From: Alphaproteobacteria bacterium
GTDB lineage: Bacteria; Planctomycetota; Phycisphaerae; UBA1845
Assembly (NCBI GenBank): GCA_028285105.1
Contig: JANQQE010000024.1
Span: 186,001 to 250,000 of the forward strand
DNA: 64,000 nucleotides
Direction: 5' to 3'
Below the pieces are notes generated by a model. The model saw only the letters and a program-made list of their open reading frames with translations, did no database searches and was not told the DNA's origin. Both the position numbers and the translations under genes were made by a program. Position 1 is the stretch's first letter, and each line of letters starts with the position of its first letter. This document shows, in pieces, positions 8,952-17,999 of the stretch.

Positions 8952-9240
8952 TCAACTGGCCGACATCGTCGGCACAAATGTCACCCACAACAACGTATTC
9001 GCATTGATAATCGCTGCGCTACGATCGGCCCTACGAGCGAACCCCTTCTTTCGTAGATGATTCCCAGGATTATCCCGAACGCCGTGATCGCCGGGATGAC
9101 TTGCGGCTGATCGCTGTGAGCTAATCCGAACAGGATGCCAGCCGCGACGATCGCCATCCAGCGACTCTTGACCCATTTGAACAGGATCGTTTGCAGGATG
9201 CCGCGGAAGAAAAACTCTCTTGCGATGGAGGGTGATCCGT
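8952..9240 (-). pseudogene. Frameshifted, 5'-truncated CPBP protease fragment
   Basis: The minus strand encodes EFFFRGILQTILFKWVKSRWM, then FGLAHSDQPQVIPAITAFGI and YERRGSLVGPIVA. This is nearly identical to the C-terminal third of the intact CPBP protease at 51109-52011. Near 9017 one base is missing relative to that gene, which moves the HAxxNA..TLLWVT tail into another frame (AAIINANTLLWVT). Similarity stops at about 9240, inside the codons for motif 1 (EExxxR), so the N-terminal membrane helices and the first catalytic Glu are missing. It is a decayed partial duplication. Confidence 0.8.
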
Positions 9241-9284
9241 TCGGTCGATCGTGATTCAGCACGTCATTTTGATGACGGTTGCTA

Positions 9285-10328
9285 TCAATGACCGTGTAAC
9301 GGAAGCGATTGAATCTTCAGAGGGTTGGTTTGAACCGCCATGAATCCACCCAGCGGAAGCGTCGCGTTGTTGGATACATGACCTGCCGGAAAGTTCGTTA
9401 CGACGGGAATGTCAAGATCGCTGAAGTAATCTTCAAATACCTGCCGTAGCGTCAGGTTGTTTTCAGGGTCTTTCGTTTCACATTTGGTAAACTTTCCGAC
9501 CAGAATGCCAGCCGCTTCATCGAGCTTTCCTGCAAGCTTCAGTTGGCACAGATATCGATCGATTCGATACGGCGCTTCTTTGATGTCCTCGATGAAGAGA
9601 ATCTTGTCGCGGCAGTCGATTTCGTACGGCGTGCCCATCAACGCGATGATCAATGACAAGTTGCCGCCGACCAGTTGGCCCGTCGCCGTGCCGGGCGAGA
9701 GTATTTGAAGTTTGCCATCTGCCTTTGGCGGTTCGTATTCGGTCGAACTCGACAGCGCATCGCCCTCCAGACACGACCAAAAATACTTTGCCGCGTACTT
9801 CGGCAAATTGCTCTTGCTTCCCAAGCCCCACATCGGGTTGGGAGTGTGAAACGTGACCAGTCTCGCCTCCTGATTGATCGCGAGGTGAAGGGCTGTGATG
9901 TCGCTGAACCCGATGAGTACCTTTGGGTTTGCTCGTATTTTTTCAAAATCGAGCAGGTCGAGGATGCGCGTTGCTCCGTAGCTTCCTGTTCCCGGAAATA
10001 TCGCATCGACGTCGGGGTCTTCAAACGCCCTCATCAGTTCAGCCGCCCGCTCTTCGTCGCGGCCTGCAAGGTACCCGCGCTGCCGGTAAAGATTTTTGGG
10101 CACTTGCACGTTGTATCCCCGCTCTTCAAGTCTTCTTCGCGCCCGCGACATGCGTTCTTCGTCAAGAACGCCAGCAGGCGCGACGAACGCAATGGTGTCG
10201 CCCGGACTCAAAGATGGCGGAACGATGTACGCTCGATCGTCGGGAGTGGACATCGAACAACCCAAACCAAAACCTAACGCAAAAACCGTTGCGAATCGAC
10301 GAAGACCAGCGATGTGAGATTGATTCAT
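9285..10328 (-). CDS. LD-carboxypeptidase, peptidase family S66 (lipoprotein)
   Basis: About 347 residues from the ATG at 10328. The start was chosen because the following residues form a lipoprotein signal (FALGFGLGC, lipobox Cys near residue 24); the upstream extension is basic and unlikely. S66 family signatures are present: IAFVAPAG, the nucleophile Ser in GFSDIT, the Glu in LFIEDIKEAPYRIDR, and a late His in FPAGHVSNNATLPLG. Known for the family: cleaves L,D-peptide bonds of muropeptides, or detoxifies microcin C-like peptides. A lipid-anchored envelope location suggests wall recycling (inference). It follows the GH20 gene by 87 bp on the same strand. Confidence 0.9.
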   Translation of the reverse strand: MNQSHIAGLRRFATVFALGFGLGCSMSTPDDRAYIVPPSLSPGDTIAFVAPAGVLDEERMSRARRRLEERGYNVQVPKNLYRQRGYLAGRDEERAAELMRAFEDPDVDAIFPGTGSYGATRILDLLDFEKIRANPKVLIGFSDITALHLAINQEARLVTFHTPNPMWGLGSKSNLPKYAAKYFWSCLEGDALSSSTEYEPPKADGKLQILSPGTATGQLVGGNLSLIIALMGTPYEIDCRDKILFIEDIKEAPYRIDRYLCQLKLAGKLDEAAGILVGKFTKCETKDPENNLTLRQVFEDYFSDLDIPVVTNFPAGHVSNNATLPLGGFMAVQTNPLKIQSLPLHGH

Positions 10329-10415
10329 TGTCAGAGGCTTCAACTGAAAGGGTTCAGGTGTCCTGCGCGGCGTTCTACAAGAATTTCTAAATCTCCGCCA
10401 CAACTCGTTTAACCT

Positions 10416-13319
10416 TCACTGAGACGCCCGCAGTCCGGTGAGTCCCAATAACACCAATGACGAAGGCGCATTTGAACTTTCGATTGTTATCGAGCGAATT
10501 GTTTGTTCCTGTGAACCCAGGTCCCACATCAAAGCTCGAAGACAAATACTCGAACCGCCGGCTGTCTGTCCACGCCAAACGACAGGAGCATCTGGAGCGG
10601 GCGTCAAGTCAGTGGTCGCGAAGACGTTTGACCCGTAAACCAGATCGCGTGTCGCATTCTTCCCATTTGCAAACGCAACTGTGATTCTACCGACCACGGT
10701 ATCTTGCGGGCTGGCAAATTCGCAAGCGACAATTAGTGCCAGGGTATCCGCAGCCGCATCGATACGAAGCGTTGCGACGGATGGCAGATTCAACTCGCGA
10801 CTCAATTGACCTTGCAGAGCGATGCAAGATTTTTCAGCCGTTTCCGAAATGTCAAAACGCAGACCGCCAAGTCGAAGCGGTCCCTTGGGAACGGTCGAAA
10901 GATCGTGTTTAGTTCCCAAACCAAACCACCCGGATGCATCAGCCGCCTGAAGCGCGTGGTTGCCAACCGGGCCAAGATCGGTGGTCCAGCCAGTTCGCCA
11001 TGCCGGTTTCAATGAAGTCATGTCGCAGAGATTGAAAAAACGCTGACCGGCATCGAGGAAGTCCATCGAAGATATGCGGTCTGCGTTCCAAGCAGATTCT
11101 GCGGCTAACACATACGCGAGGTACTGCGGCATGTTCTTTTGAAATGATGCGTCGTCGAGCGAGTAGCCCGCCCACGTGGTTTGAAGGAGACCATTTGATT
11201 TCGCCCGGTACGCGGCGTGTGCGAAATTCTTGATGTTACCAGGACGATTCCAGGTGGCAGCAATCGTTTCAAAACCCGCTTCCTCGAAGACGTCCAGATT
11301 CACGAAGGCTTCCGGGGCGTCGTCGGCATAATGCCAGTCCGAAATGATGATGTCCTTCGGAATCTGCAAGCGCATGGTTTCCGCCACATCTTTCGATTTC
11401 GCGTGGCACGCATCGGGTCCTTCGCCCTTGGCAAGCAGCATGTCGCCCCACATCATCACGCGAATATTTTGTTTCTTAAACCATGCACGAAGTTTGAGCG
11501 TGTCCTGCACAAAAAGCGATTCGACCGAGTGCTTTTTACTTTCTTCGCGAAACGGAACGCGCCCCCGGTCGGCATATTCGTCGTGACCGATGTGAAAGGT
11601 CTTCGGTTTGAACAGTTCGATCGCCTCGGCGTACACTTCGAAAATAAACGCGTAGGTGCGCGGGTTGGTCACGCAGTATGCCCACTTCGCTTCCGGGTCT
11701 TCGGCGATGTCGAGGTTGGCACCGTTCTCGAAAATCCACTGGCAATGCCCCAGCGATTGCACCAGTGGAATGACCTCAATGCCCAGCCGCTTGCAGTCTT
11801 CGAGTAGTTCGCGCACCTGCGATTTGGGCATGCCGTACTTGGGGTGATGCGTTTCCGGATGGGAATCCCACTCGACATACTCGGCTTCGAATACTAGGCT
11901 GTTCAGCTTCAGTCCGGCTAAGATGCGATCAAAGAGCATCTTATGAAGTGCGGTTCCGCCTCCGCCAGTAAACAGATGCACGCCACGGAACTTGAGGCTG
12001 GGCCAATCGCGAACCGAGCAATGTCGAACGGCGATCGACCCGTTCGCGTCAACGTGGGACAACTGCTTGATCGTCTGCACGGCGTGTCGAAATCCGGTAG
12101 CGTCGCGGGACTCGATCGAGATGCCGTTTGAACTGACTTCAAGGATGTAGCCCTCAGCCGCAATGGCGGAGTCGTCTGAAGCTGTCTTGAATTCGATCGT
12201 TGGCGATTCTGCTGAATGACTTTTGCTGACATCAACTCTGCCAGGCTTGTTCGTGGCAAGGCGCGATCGCCAGTCAGACAAGAGCAGGCTTAAAGCGCCA
12301 CCGGTTTCGACAGCGGACGGTTGTTGGGAATCCGGTGGGCTTCGAACTGCTGTCATATCGTCGAATACCACGTACCCTTTCCGAAATTCAATTTCCTTCG
12401 GTTGAGGTGTAACGATGGGCGGGTCGTTTGCGATGCCAATCTGCGCATCGCTGACCTTATGCACGCCAACGGTGCCCGCGATTTTTTCCTGTTCCTTTTG
12501 CGACGAATCGCCGCCAGCAAAACTGTACCGGATGCGGTAGTGAATTGGATTCGCGGGACCGCCATCCTCAGCGCGAATCGTCGATGACAGATCGCCAAAC
12601 CAGAAGTACGGATCGGTGGGGTTCGCCCAGCGGCTGGTGCGATAATCCTGAAACGTCAACGAAGCAACGGACTCGACTTCGATTTGGATTTGTCCGACGC
12701 GCGAATCGATCGTGAGTCGCTTGACGTTGTCGAGAAACATGCACTCGGGCTGCCCTTTTTCGATTGCAGCGACGGGAACGGTGCCAGACGTTTCCTGCGC
12801 GCACGTCGCCGAGTAAGGGCGGCCGACAATCACACTCGGGTTCCACGCGCCGACGCGCCACTGCACCAGGGCCTTTGAAACGTCCCCCATCAAATGTCCG
12901 CTCAGGGTTTGTTCAATCGTGTGGTTGTCGACGATGGCGATCGTTTCGGTTCCCTCAAACCCGAGCGTCGCCGACACGTGACGAATGGTCACTTGGGGCG
13001 AATCGTCGACCGATGATTGCGTTGCCGTCGCGACCGATTCGACCGAGGGTCCGACATAGTAGTGCGGCGCCCACGGCGGCGTCGTGACGATCAACTCGCT
13101 GGATTTGAAGATCTCAACGCCGCGGTAAACACACCGCATCCCTCCGGGGCGCGGTCGATATTCAATTCTAAGCGGGCCATTTTCGAGAACCTGGATGGGA
13201 GAGCTTGAAGTCGGTTTGGCGGATTGCCCCATCGCCGGATACGGGGCAGTGATTGCAAAGAACGCCAACGCCTGAAGAAGAATCACGCAGCGAATGAGGC
13301 GACATCGCGATAAATCCAA
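10416..13319 (-). CDS. Secreted GH20 family beta-N-acetylhexosaminidase-like protein
   Basis: About 967 residues. The frame reaches 13490 but would overlap the upstream gene by 164 bp. The TTG at 13319, just after that gene's stop, or the GTG at 13286, is more likely; the start is unresolved. A signal peptide follows (CVILLQALAFFAITAPYPAMG). After ~290 residues of beta-rich sequence comes the GH20b domain (PPIVTPQPKEIEFRKGYVVF) and the TIM barrel beginning LKFRGVHLFTGGGG. The catalytic Asp-Glu pair is in HIGHDEY. The C-terminal ~200 residues are beta-rich and may bind carbohydrate. Family role: removes terminal GlcNAc/GalNAc from glycans. It follows the GHL10 gene by 7 bp, so the two are coupled. 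Confidence 0.88.
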   Translation of the reverse strand: MDLSRCRLIRCVILLQALAFFAITAPYPAMGQSAKPTSSSPIQVLENGPLRIEYRPRPGGMRCVYRGVEIFKSSELIVTTPPWAPHYYVGPSVESVATATQSSVDDSPQVTIRHVSATLGFEGTETIAIVDNHTIEQTLSGHLMGDVSKALVQWRVGAWNPSVIVGRPYSATCAQETSGTVPVAAIEKGQPECMFLDNVKRLTIDSRVGQIQIEVESVASLTFQDYRTSRWANPTDPYFWFGDLSSTIRAEDGGPANPIHYRIRYSFAGGDSSQKEQEKIAGTVGVHKVSDAQIGIANDPPIVTPQPKEIEFRKGYVVFDDMTAVRSPPDSQQPSAVETGGALSLLLSDWRSRLATNKPGRVDVSKSHSAESPTIEFKTASDDSAIAAEGYILEVSSNGISIESRDATGFRHAVQTIKQLSHVDANGSIAVRHCSVRDWPSLKFRGVHLFTGGGGTALHKMLFDRILAGLKLNSLVFEAEYVEWDSHPETHHPKYGMPKSQVRELLEDCKRLGIEVIPLVQSLGHCQWIFENGANLDIAEDPEAKWAYCVTNPRTYAFIFEVYAEAIELFKPKTFHIGHDEYADRGRVPFREESKKHSVESLFVQDTLKLRAWFKKQNIRVMMWGDMLLAKGEGPDACHAKSKDVAETMRLQIPKDIIISDWHYADDAPEAFVNLDVFEEAGFETIAATWNRPGNIKNFAHAAYRAKSNGLLQTTWAGYSLDDASFQKNMPQYLAYVLAAESAWNADRISSMDFLDAGQRFFNLCDMTSLKPAWRTGWTTDLGPVGNHALQAADASGWFGLGTKHDLSTVPKGPLRLGGLRFDISETAEKSCIALQGQLSRELNLPSVATLRIDAAADTLALIVACEFASPQDTVVGRITVAFANGKNATRDLVYGSNVFATTDLTPAPDAPVVWRGQTAGGSSICLRALMWDLGSQEQTIRSITIESSNAPSSLVLLGLTGLRASQ

Positions 13320-13326
13320 ATTGCAC

Positions 13327-15489
13327 CTAACTTCCGAATCGCGTTTGCAGCATCGCCCAATCCGCAAGATCCGAATCGCCGTCATCGTCAACATCGAACG
13401 CCTCGCACGAAACCGGAATCGGTCCGCCATCGGGGCCCGGAAGGCATCCGGCTGCAACTTCGTAGTCGTCAAGATCGACATCGCCGTCACCGTCCGAATC
13501 GCCCAGAGCGTATCCTTCGAGCACCAGTTTCACGCCGTCGGCAGAGGTGTATTCGCCGGCCAAACTTCCCTCGGTCGAAACCGTCACCCGGACGTCGTTG
13601 CCGCTTTCGTCAAATATCCATCGCCCAATCGGAACCCACTGTCCTCCGCTTGAGCGCTGATCGACGTACACGTCCGTCGAGCCGTTAAAGTGATGGACCG
13701 TATACTTCGCTGCGGCATTCCGATTGCCCGATGCCGTATACCAGACGTACACGTCGTAGCGTCCGGCTTTTGGAATATCAGTCGAATAGTCAGCCGCATG
13801 AATCGCAGGCCCTTCGGCGACGCGCGATCCGAATCGAAGGTAATCGGCTTGGGCGGAAGAGATCCACGACCCAGATTCCTGATATGACGGTGAGCCATCG
13901 GCATCATCGATGACCAGTTGGAGCATTCGATCATCGACAAACGGATTTGCTGCCGGCGCTTCCCAAGGCTGGCCAGATTGCGGAAGGGTGTTGAGTTCAT
14001 CCTGGATTGCCACCTGCGCCGAGTATTGGTGATACACCCATAAACACCCGTGACTGACATTTTGACCTATGGCGTAGTTCATTTGGTCGGCCACGAGTCC
14101 CGCGCTGTTGTCTTCTTGTGCACGGTAACCCACCGCAAGTTTATCTACATGCGCCGGTGCCTGGGATTTCTGAATGTTGAACTCGTTTTGGAACGCAGAC
14201 AAGGTCGTCATGTACATCTGCGGCATGACCAGGTCCATGTAGCCGCCTTCGACCCAGTCCGACCATCGCTGCATGTGTTGCGTGATGCCATAAGATCCGG
14301 TTGGCGCAGACGAAACGACGATGCGCGGGTTCGCGGCTTTGATCGCATCGTAGCAGCGTTCAACCGCATCGTTGACCAACTCTTCGCGGAACGCGACCCA
14401 TGTGGCGTTGTTGATGTTGGTCGGCGGACTGGTTCCGTACTGCGCCTGATACAACGCGCTGGTGACGGCTTCATAACCGTACTCGCGCCCCTGTCCCAAA
14501 TCCCTTCGGCCCCAACGGTATCGATCAATCTGAATGTCGTCGAACGAATAGTTCTCCGCCAGTTCGCGAACCATGTCTTCGAGCAGCTGCATGGCATCGG
14601 GATGGCCGGGACTCAGAAACACAAACCCGCCATTTTCACCGGTGACTGCGCTGCCGTTGTCGTCGCGGGCGAGCCAATCCGGATGGGCTACGGCAATCGG
14701 GTGCGATGCCGGGCCGACGGCCATGCCGTACTCGAACCACGCGCCGACTTTTAAACCTTCCTCGTGAAAGATGTCGGTCAGTAGCGCCATGTAATCGGTA
14801 CTGCCGCCTGCCCATGATCCGCCCGCATTGAAGTACACCTTCGACGGCCAATAGACGGATGCACCGGAATATGCCGCGATGTATACGGTGTTGATGCCGC
14901 CGCTTCGCATGTTCTGAGCGATGCTGCGCAATTCCGATTCGGATCGACCGAGGTAGTAATAGTGCGTCAGCCAGCAAGCGCGTAACTCGTCAACAACCGG
15001 AACACCGAATGTTGGTTGAAAGCGAACGGCGTCGGCTACGATGGTCTTGCCCGGTTGTGCTGCGCTGGAAAGCGAAACTGAACCAACCGTTCCCGCATCA
15101 AAATCGAACCAACCCAATGGGACCCATTGTGATCCATTGATCTGCTGATTGATGAAAACGTCGGTGATTCCACCAGAATGGTGAACGCTGTATTGGGCGT
15201 TGTCCGGGCGACTCAAACCGGTCGATCGATACCAGACATCGACCTGATACTCGCCGGATTCGAGAAAATCGGGTCGCCATTCAACTTCGCCTTCCGCCTG
15301 ACTTGTTGAACGGTAGCGATAGTCAGCGCCGTATTGGCCGGACACGTTCGCCGTGGACCAGGTTTCCGATAGTACGCTAAACTGCGGGTCGGAGTTGTCG
15401 ACGATGATGGTCTGTGCGTTGACGGAATTCCACGTTCCGCAAGTAGATGCGAGTCCTACGAATGCGGCGATCGCTGTGATTCGGTTCAT
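13327..15489 (-). CDS. Secreted GHL10-type glycoside hydrolase with golvesin-like and dockerin-like domains
   Basis: About 720 residues. The ATG at 15489 begins a signal peptide (MNRITAIAAFVGLASTCG... NAQ). Residues ~40-150 resemble the golvesin/Xly C-terminal fold (YQVDVWYRS, YSVHHSGG, WVPLGWFDFD). Residues ~165-490 are a TIM barrel of the GHL10/DUF187 group (ACWLTHYYYLGRSE, VGAWFEYGMAVG, DDIQIDRYRWG, MDLVMPQMY). A second golvesin-like copy follows at ~530-650 (YDVYVWYTASG, WVPIGRWIFD). The end holds two calcium-loop motifs (DSDGDGDVDLDDYE; DVDDDGDSDLADW), a dockerin type I-like module. No cohesin is visible in the window. The substrate is unknown; the context suggests a glycan. Confidence 0.88.
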   Translation of the reverse strand: MNRITAIAAFVGLASTCGTWNSVNAQTIIVDNSDPQFSVLSETWSTANVSGQYGADYRYRSTSQAEGEVEWRPDFLESGEYQVDVWYRSTGLSRPDNAQYSVHHSGGITDVFINQQINGSQWVPLGWFDFDAGTVGSVSLSSAAQPGKTIVADAVRFQPTFGVPVVDELRACWLTHYYYLGRSESELRSIAQNMRSGGINTVYIAAYSGASVYWPSKVYFNAGGSWAGGSTDYMALLTDIFHEEGLKVGAWFEYGMAVGPASHPIAVAHPDWLARDDNGSAVTGENGGFVFLSPGHPDAMQLLEDMVRELAENYSFDDIQIDRYRWGRRDLGQGREYGYEAVTSALYQAQYGTSPPTNINNATWVAFREELVNDAVERCYDAIKAANPRIVVSSAPTGSYGITQHMQRWSDWVEGGYMDLVMPQMYMTTLSAFQNEFNIQKSQAPAHVDKLAVGYRAQEDNSAGLVADQMNYAIGQNVSHGCLWVYHQYSAQVAIQDELNTLPQSGQPWEAPAANPFVDDRMLQLVIDDADGSPSYQESGSWISSAQADYLRFGSRVAEGPAIHAADYSTDIPKAGRYDVYVWYTASGNRNAAAKYTVHHFNGSTDVYVDQRSSGGQWVPIGRWIFDESGNDVRVTVSTEGSLAGEYTSADGVKLVLEGYALGDSDGDGDVDLDDYEVAAGCLPGPDGGPIPVSCEAFDVDDDGDSDLADWAMLQTRFGS

Positions 15490-15565
15490 GTCTTGAAAGT
15501 CCCTGTTGACAATCTTCACCGCCAAGGATTTGGCAGCAAGATTGATCGTTTCAATCGCCCGGAGA

Positions 15566-15606
15566 TAGTTATATAATAATTTAATGATCACCGCGGACGA
15601 TTTCAA
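15566..15606 (-). promoter_or_regulatory. Promoter and AT-rich element upstream of GHL10 gene
   Basis: On the minus strand TTGAAA (15606-15601) and TAAATT (15583-15578) are spaced 17 bp, giving a leader of about 80 nt. The block 15566-15581 matches 13 of 16 bases of a block in front of the PEP-CTERM gene (19542-19557), sharing the core TTATATAATA. It may be a common operator or simply similar -10 regions. Confidence 0.4.
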
Positions 15607-15679
15607 CTGGTTATCCAAGAACAGCAAAATCGCCGTTATTTCTTCGATCCTGGTATCGGGGATATGCGAAGCGGTCCAT

Positions 15680-16885
15680 CTAGTCGCCGGCAATTGATGG
15701 CGGTTCAAAAACTTGGGCCATTTCCAACAACAGGCTCTGACAAAGCATCAGCGCTCGCGGAATATGAAAGGGCCCTTTCCACATGCTGCCCTTCAGTGTT
15801 GACGACGGCGTTCCGTCGCGGTGGAGATATCCGAACCATTCGCCGAACTCCGGATCTGGAAAGTGTGCAAACGTCCAATCGTGAATTCGATCGAACCACT
15901 TAAGAAAGTCATTCCTGCCCGTCATGCGGTAGGCGAGCAGTGTCGCGTACAATCCTTCACAGTGCGGCCACCAGAGCTTCATGTCGTGCTCGATGTATGG
16001 CGAAGGTTTCCCCTCGATGTCGATGAAATAAAGCAACCCGCCAAAGTCCGGATCCCATCCGCGGTTCAGCGCGTCGAGAAGCGATTGCGCCATGGCATCG
16101 ATCAACTCCTGATCGTTGCGCCGGCGGGCGATCTCCATGACGAACCACGCCGTTTCGATGGCGTGCCCGGGGTTCATGACCCGACCTTCGGGCGTGTCGA
16201 GTCGGCTGCCGTCTGGGCTGACCGTTTCGAACACGATCGCGCGTTCGGCATCGATAAAGTCGCGTCGCAACTCGTCGATCAGGGCGGTGATGGTGTTTTC
16301 AAAACTCGGGTCCTTAGTCAATGCGAACATCGCGTCGGCGACCGAAATGTGGCACATCAGCGGCGAGAGCGCTTTCATCGGTCGGGTACCTGGATCGATC
16401 TTGGGCGGAAATCTCCCCGGAGTTTCGAGCGCTTCGCAACAAAATCCATAGGTATCGATTGCCCCCTGCGCCATTTCAGAATCGCCGGTGATCTGGGCCA
16501 ACTTCGAAAAGGCCAGGATCGCAAAGACTTCGCTGTAGACGTATCGGCGCATCTGAAGCGGGCGTCCGCTCCGATCGACGCTGAAATACAGCTTTCCGGC
16601 GTTGTCGAAACAATGATCGCACAGAAACTGAATTCCGCTCCGAGCAAGGCGAAGCCATTCTTCGCGGGGTTCAACCTGTTCGTAAAGCGCTGCATAAGTC
16701 CAGGTACTTCTGCCGGCGAACCAGACCGATTTGTCCGTCGAATAGACGCTTCCGTCGCGGGCGAGACAAGTGAAGAATCCGCCGTGTTCCCGATCGACGC
16801 CGTGGCGCTGCCAGAATGGCATGACGTCGTCAAGCAAAGCACGCCGGTAGAATTCCGTAAGCGTGTTGATACGATTGAGGTCCAT
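15680..16885 (-). CDS. N-acylglucosamine 2-epimerase (AGE) family protein
   Basis: 401 residues, the full AGE length. AAAGGAG lies 7 nt before the ATG. The (alpha/alpha)6-barrel family signatures are visible: HGGFFTCLARDG near residue 34, WFAGRSTWTYAALYE near 55, NPGHAIETAWFVME near 238 (catalytic His region), and MKLWWPHCEGLYATLLAYR near 308. Known for the family: interconverts GlcNAc and ManNAc, or mannose/cellobiose-type sugars. The exact sugar cannot be read from sequence. There is no signal peptide, so it is cytoplasmic. It is the first gene of the minus-strand glycan arm and is divergent from the DUF4434 gene. Confidence 0.92.
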   Translation of the reverse strand: MDLNRINTLTEFYRRALLDDVMPFWQRHGVDREHGGFFTCLARDGSVYSTDKSVWFAGRSTWTYAALYEQVEPREEWLRLARSGIQFLCDHCFDNAGKLYFSVDRSGRPLQMRRYVYSEVFAILAFSKLAQITGDSEMAQGAIDTYGFCCEALETPGRFPPKIDPGTRPMKALSPLMCHISVADAMFALTKDPSFENTITALIDELRRDFIDAERAIVFETVSPDGSRLDTPEGRVMNPGHAIETAWFVMEIARRRNDQELIDAMAQSLLDALNRGWDPDFGGLLYFIDIEGKPSPYIEHDMKLWWPHCEGLYATLLAYRMTGRNDFLKWFDRIHDWTFAHFPDPEFGEWFGYLHRDGTPSSTLKGSMWKGPFHIPRALMLCQSLLLEMAQVFEPPSIAGD

Positions 16886-17057
16886 CGTAAATCTCCTTTG
16901 GCACGCGCGGAAGTATAGTGCGTGTTGGGCGAGCCGTCACGAGACGCAAAGTGCTGGAATCAAGAGAATAAGATTTTGCAACGACAATTGGCGTGCCTAC
17001 CCGTGGGTGAATGATTTACGCACAGAAACCTCTGGATAAAGGTTCGACTCACAAACC

Positions 17058-17999
17058 ATGAAGATTACTGGGACATTCATCGACGAGATCACCCATGACA
17101 TCCCGAGCCAGAATTGGGGACCGGACGAGTGGGCGGCTGATTTCAAAGTCATGCGTTCGATCGGAATCGATACGGTTATTTTGATTCGGTCGGGATATCG
17201 CGACCAAGCCGTCTTCAATTCCTGGGCGTTGCGCAAGCACCGTCCCATGCTCCCCGCACGGCAAAACTTAGCCGAATTGTTTCTGGACCTTGCAGGCCAA
17301 AACAACATGAAACTCCTCTGGGGAATTTACGATCCTGGCGATTGGGAAATTGACGGGAGGCAGGCATTAGACATCAATCGCGAATTCATGAACGAGGTTC
17401 ACGAGCATTTCGCAGGGCACGAAGCATTTGCCGGATGGTATTTGACTTTTGAATTGTCCCGACACGACCCGCAGCACGTCGAGTTGGTGCTGGATTCAGG
17501 AAGGCATGCCAAAAAACTCACGCCCGATTTGCCTACGATGATCTCGCCCTACATTTCCGGTAAGAAAGCCCCGCCAGGAATGAAGCCAATCCCCCGCAGC
17601 CAGCACGAAGATGAGTGGCGAAAAATCTTCCAAAAAATCAAGGAGTGCGTTGACATCGTCGCGTTTCAGGACGGCCACGTCGACTTTCTTGAAGCCCCGG
17701 AATACCTCGTTCTGCATTCGCGATTGGCGCGGGAAGCTGGAATCGCCTGTTGGTCGAATGTCGAGTCATTCGATCGAGACATGCCCATCAAGTTTCCGCC
17801 GATCGACTGGCGAAAACTCGAATACAAGATCGACGTGGCCCGAGAAGCCGGTGTCGACAAACTCATCACCTTTGAGTTCTCGCATTTTATGAGCCCGAAT
17901 TCCGTCCTACCAGCCGCCCGCAATCTGTTTAACCGCTATTGCGAACGGTTCAAACTCAACATCGAGGATCCAAACAGCAACCGTCATGGCCAAACATAG
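17058..17999 (+). CDS. DUF4434-type TIM-barrel protein
   Basis: 313 residues, no signal peptide. It opens with KITGTFIDEITHDIPSQNWGPDEWAADFK, typical of DUF4434 (glycoside-hydrolase-like TIM barrel). Further barrel strands are IDTVILIRSGY, KLLWGIYDPGDWE, FAGWYLTFE, PTMISPYIS and CVDIVAFQDGH. The acidic residues in FELSR and FQDGHVD are candidate catalytic residues (inference). The Shine-Dalgarno sequence is weak. It overlaps the FAD oxidoreductase start by 14 bp, so the two are translationally coupled. Confidence 0.8.
   Translation: MKITGTFIDEITHDIPSQNWGPDEWAADFKVMRSIGIDTVILIRSGYRDQAVFNSWALRKHRPMLPARQNLAELFLDLAGQNNMKLLWGIYDPGDWEIDGRQALDINREFMNEVHEHFAGHEAFAGWYLTFELSRHDPQHVELVLDSGRHAKKLTPDLPTMISPYISGKKAPPGMKPIPRSQHEDEWRKIFQKIKECVDIVAFQDGHVDFLEAPEYLVLHSRLAREAGIACWSNVESFDRDMPIKFPPIDWRKLEYKIDVAREAGVDKLITFEFSHFMSPNSVLPAARNLFNRYCERFKLNIEDPNSNRHGQT

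Noticed and set aside
13327-13490. 164-bp overlap between the GHL10 and GH20 genes
   Set aside because: It arises only from taking the longest possible GH20 frame; the extension is Arg-rich, antithetic to a signal peptide, and codes in the other frame for the dockerin.
15821-16918. Plus-strand open frame of 365 codons
   Set aside because: Antisense shadow of the AGE epimerase gene; composition follows reversed codons of that gene.
17035-17060. GGTTCGACTC resembling a tRNA T-arm
   Set aside because: Flanking bases do not pair as a T-stem, and no acceptor or anticodon arm can be drawn.
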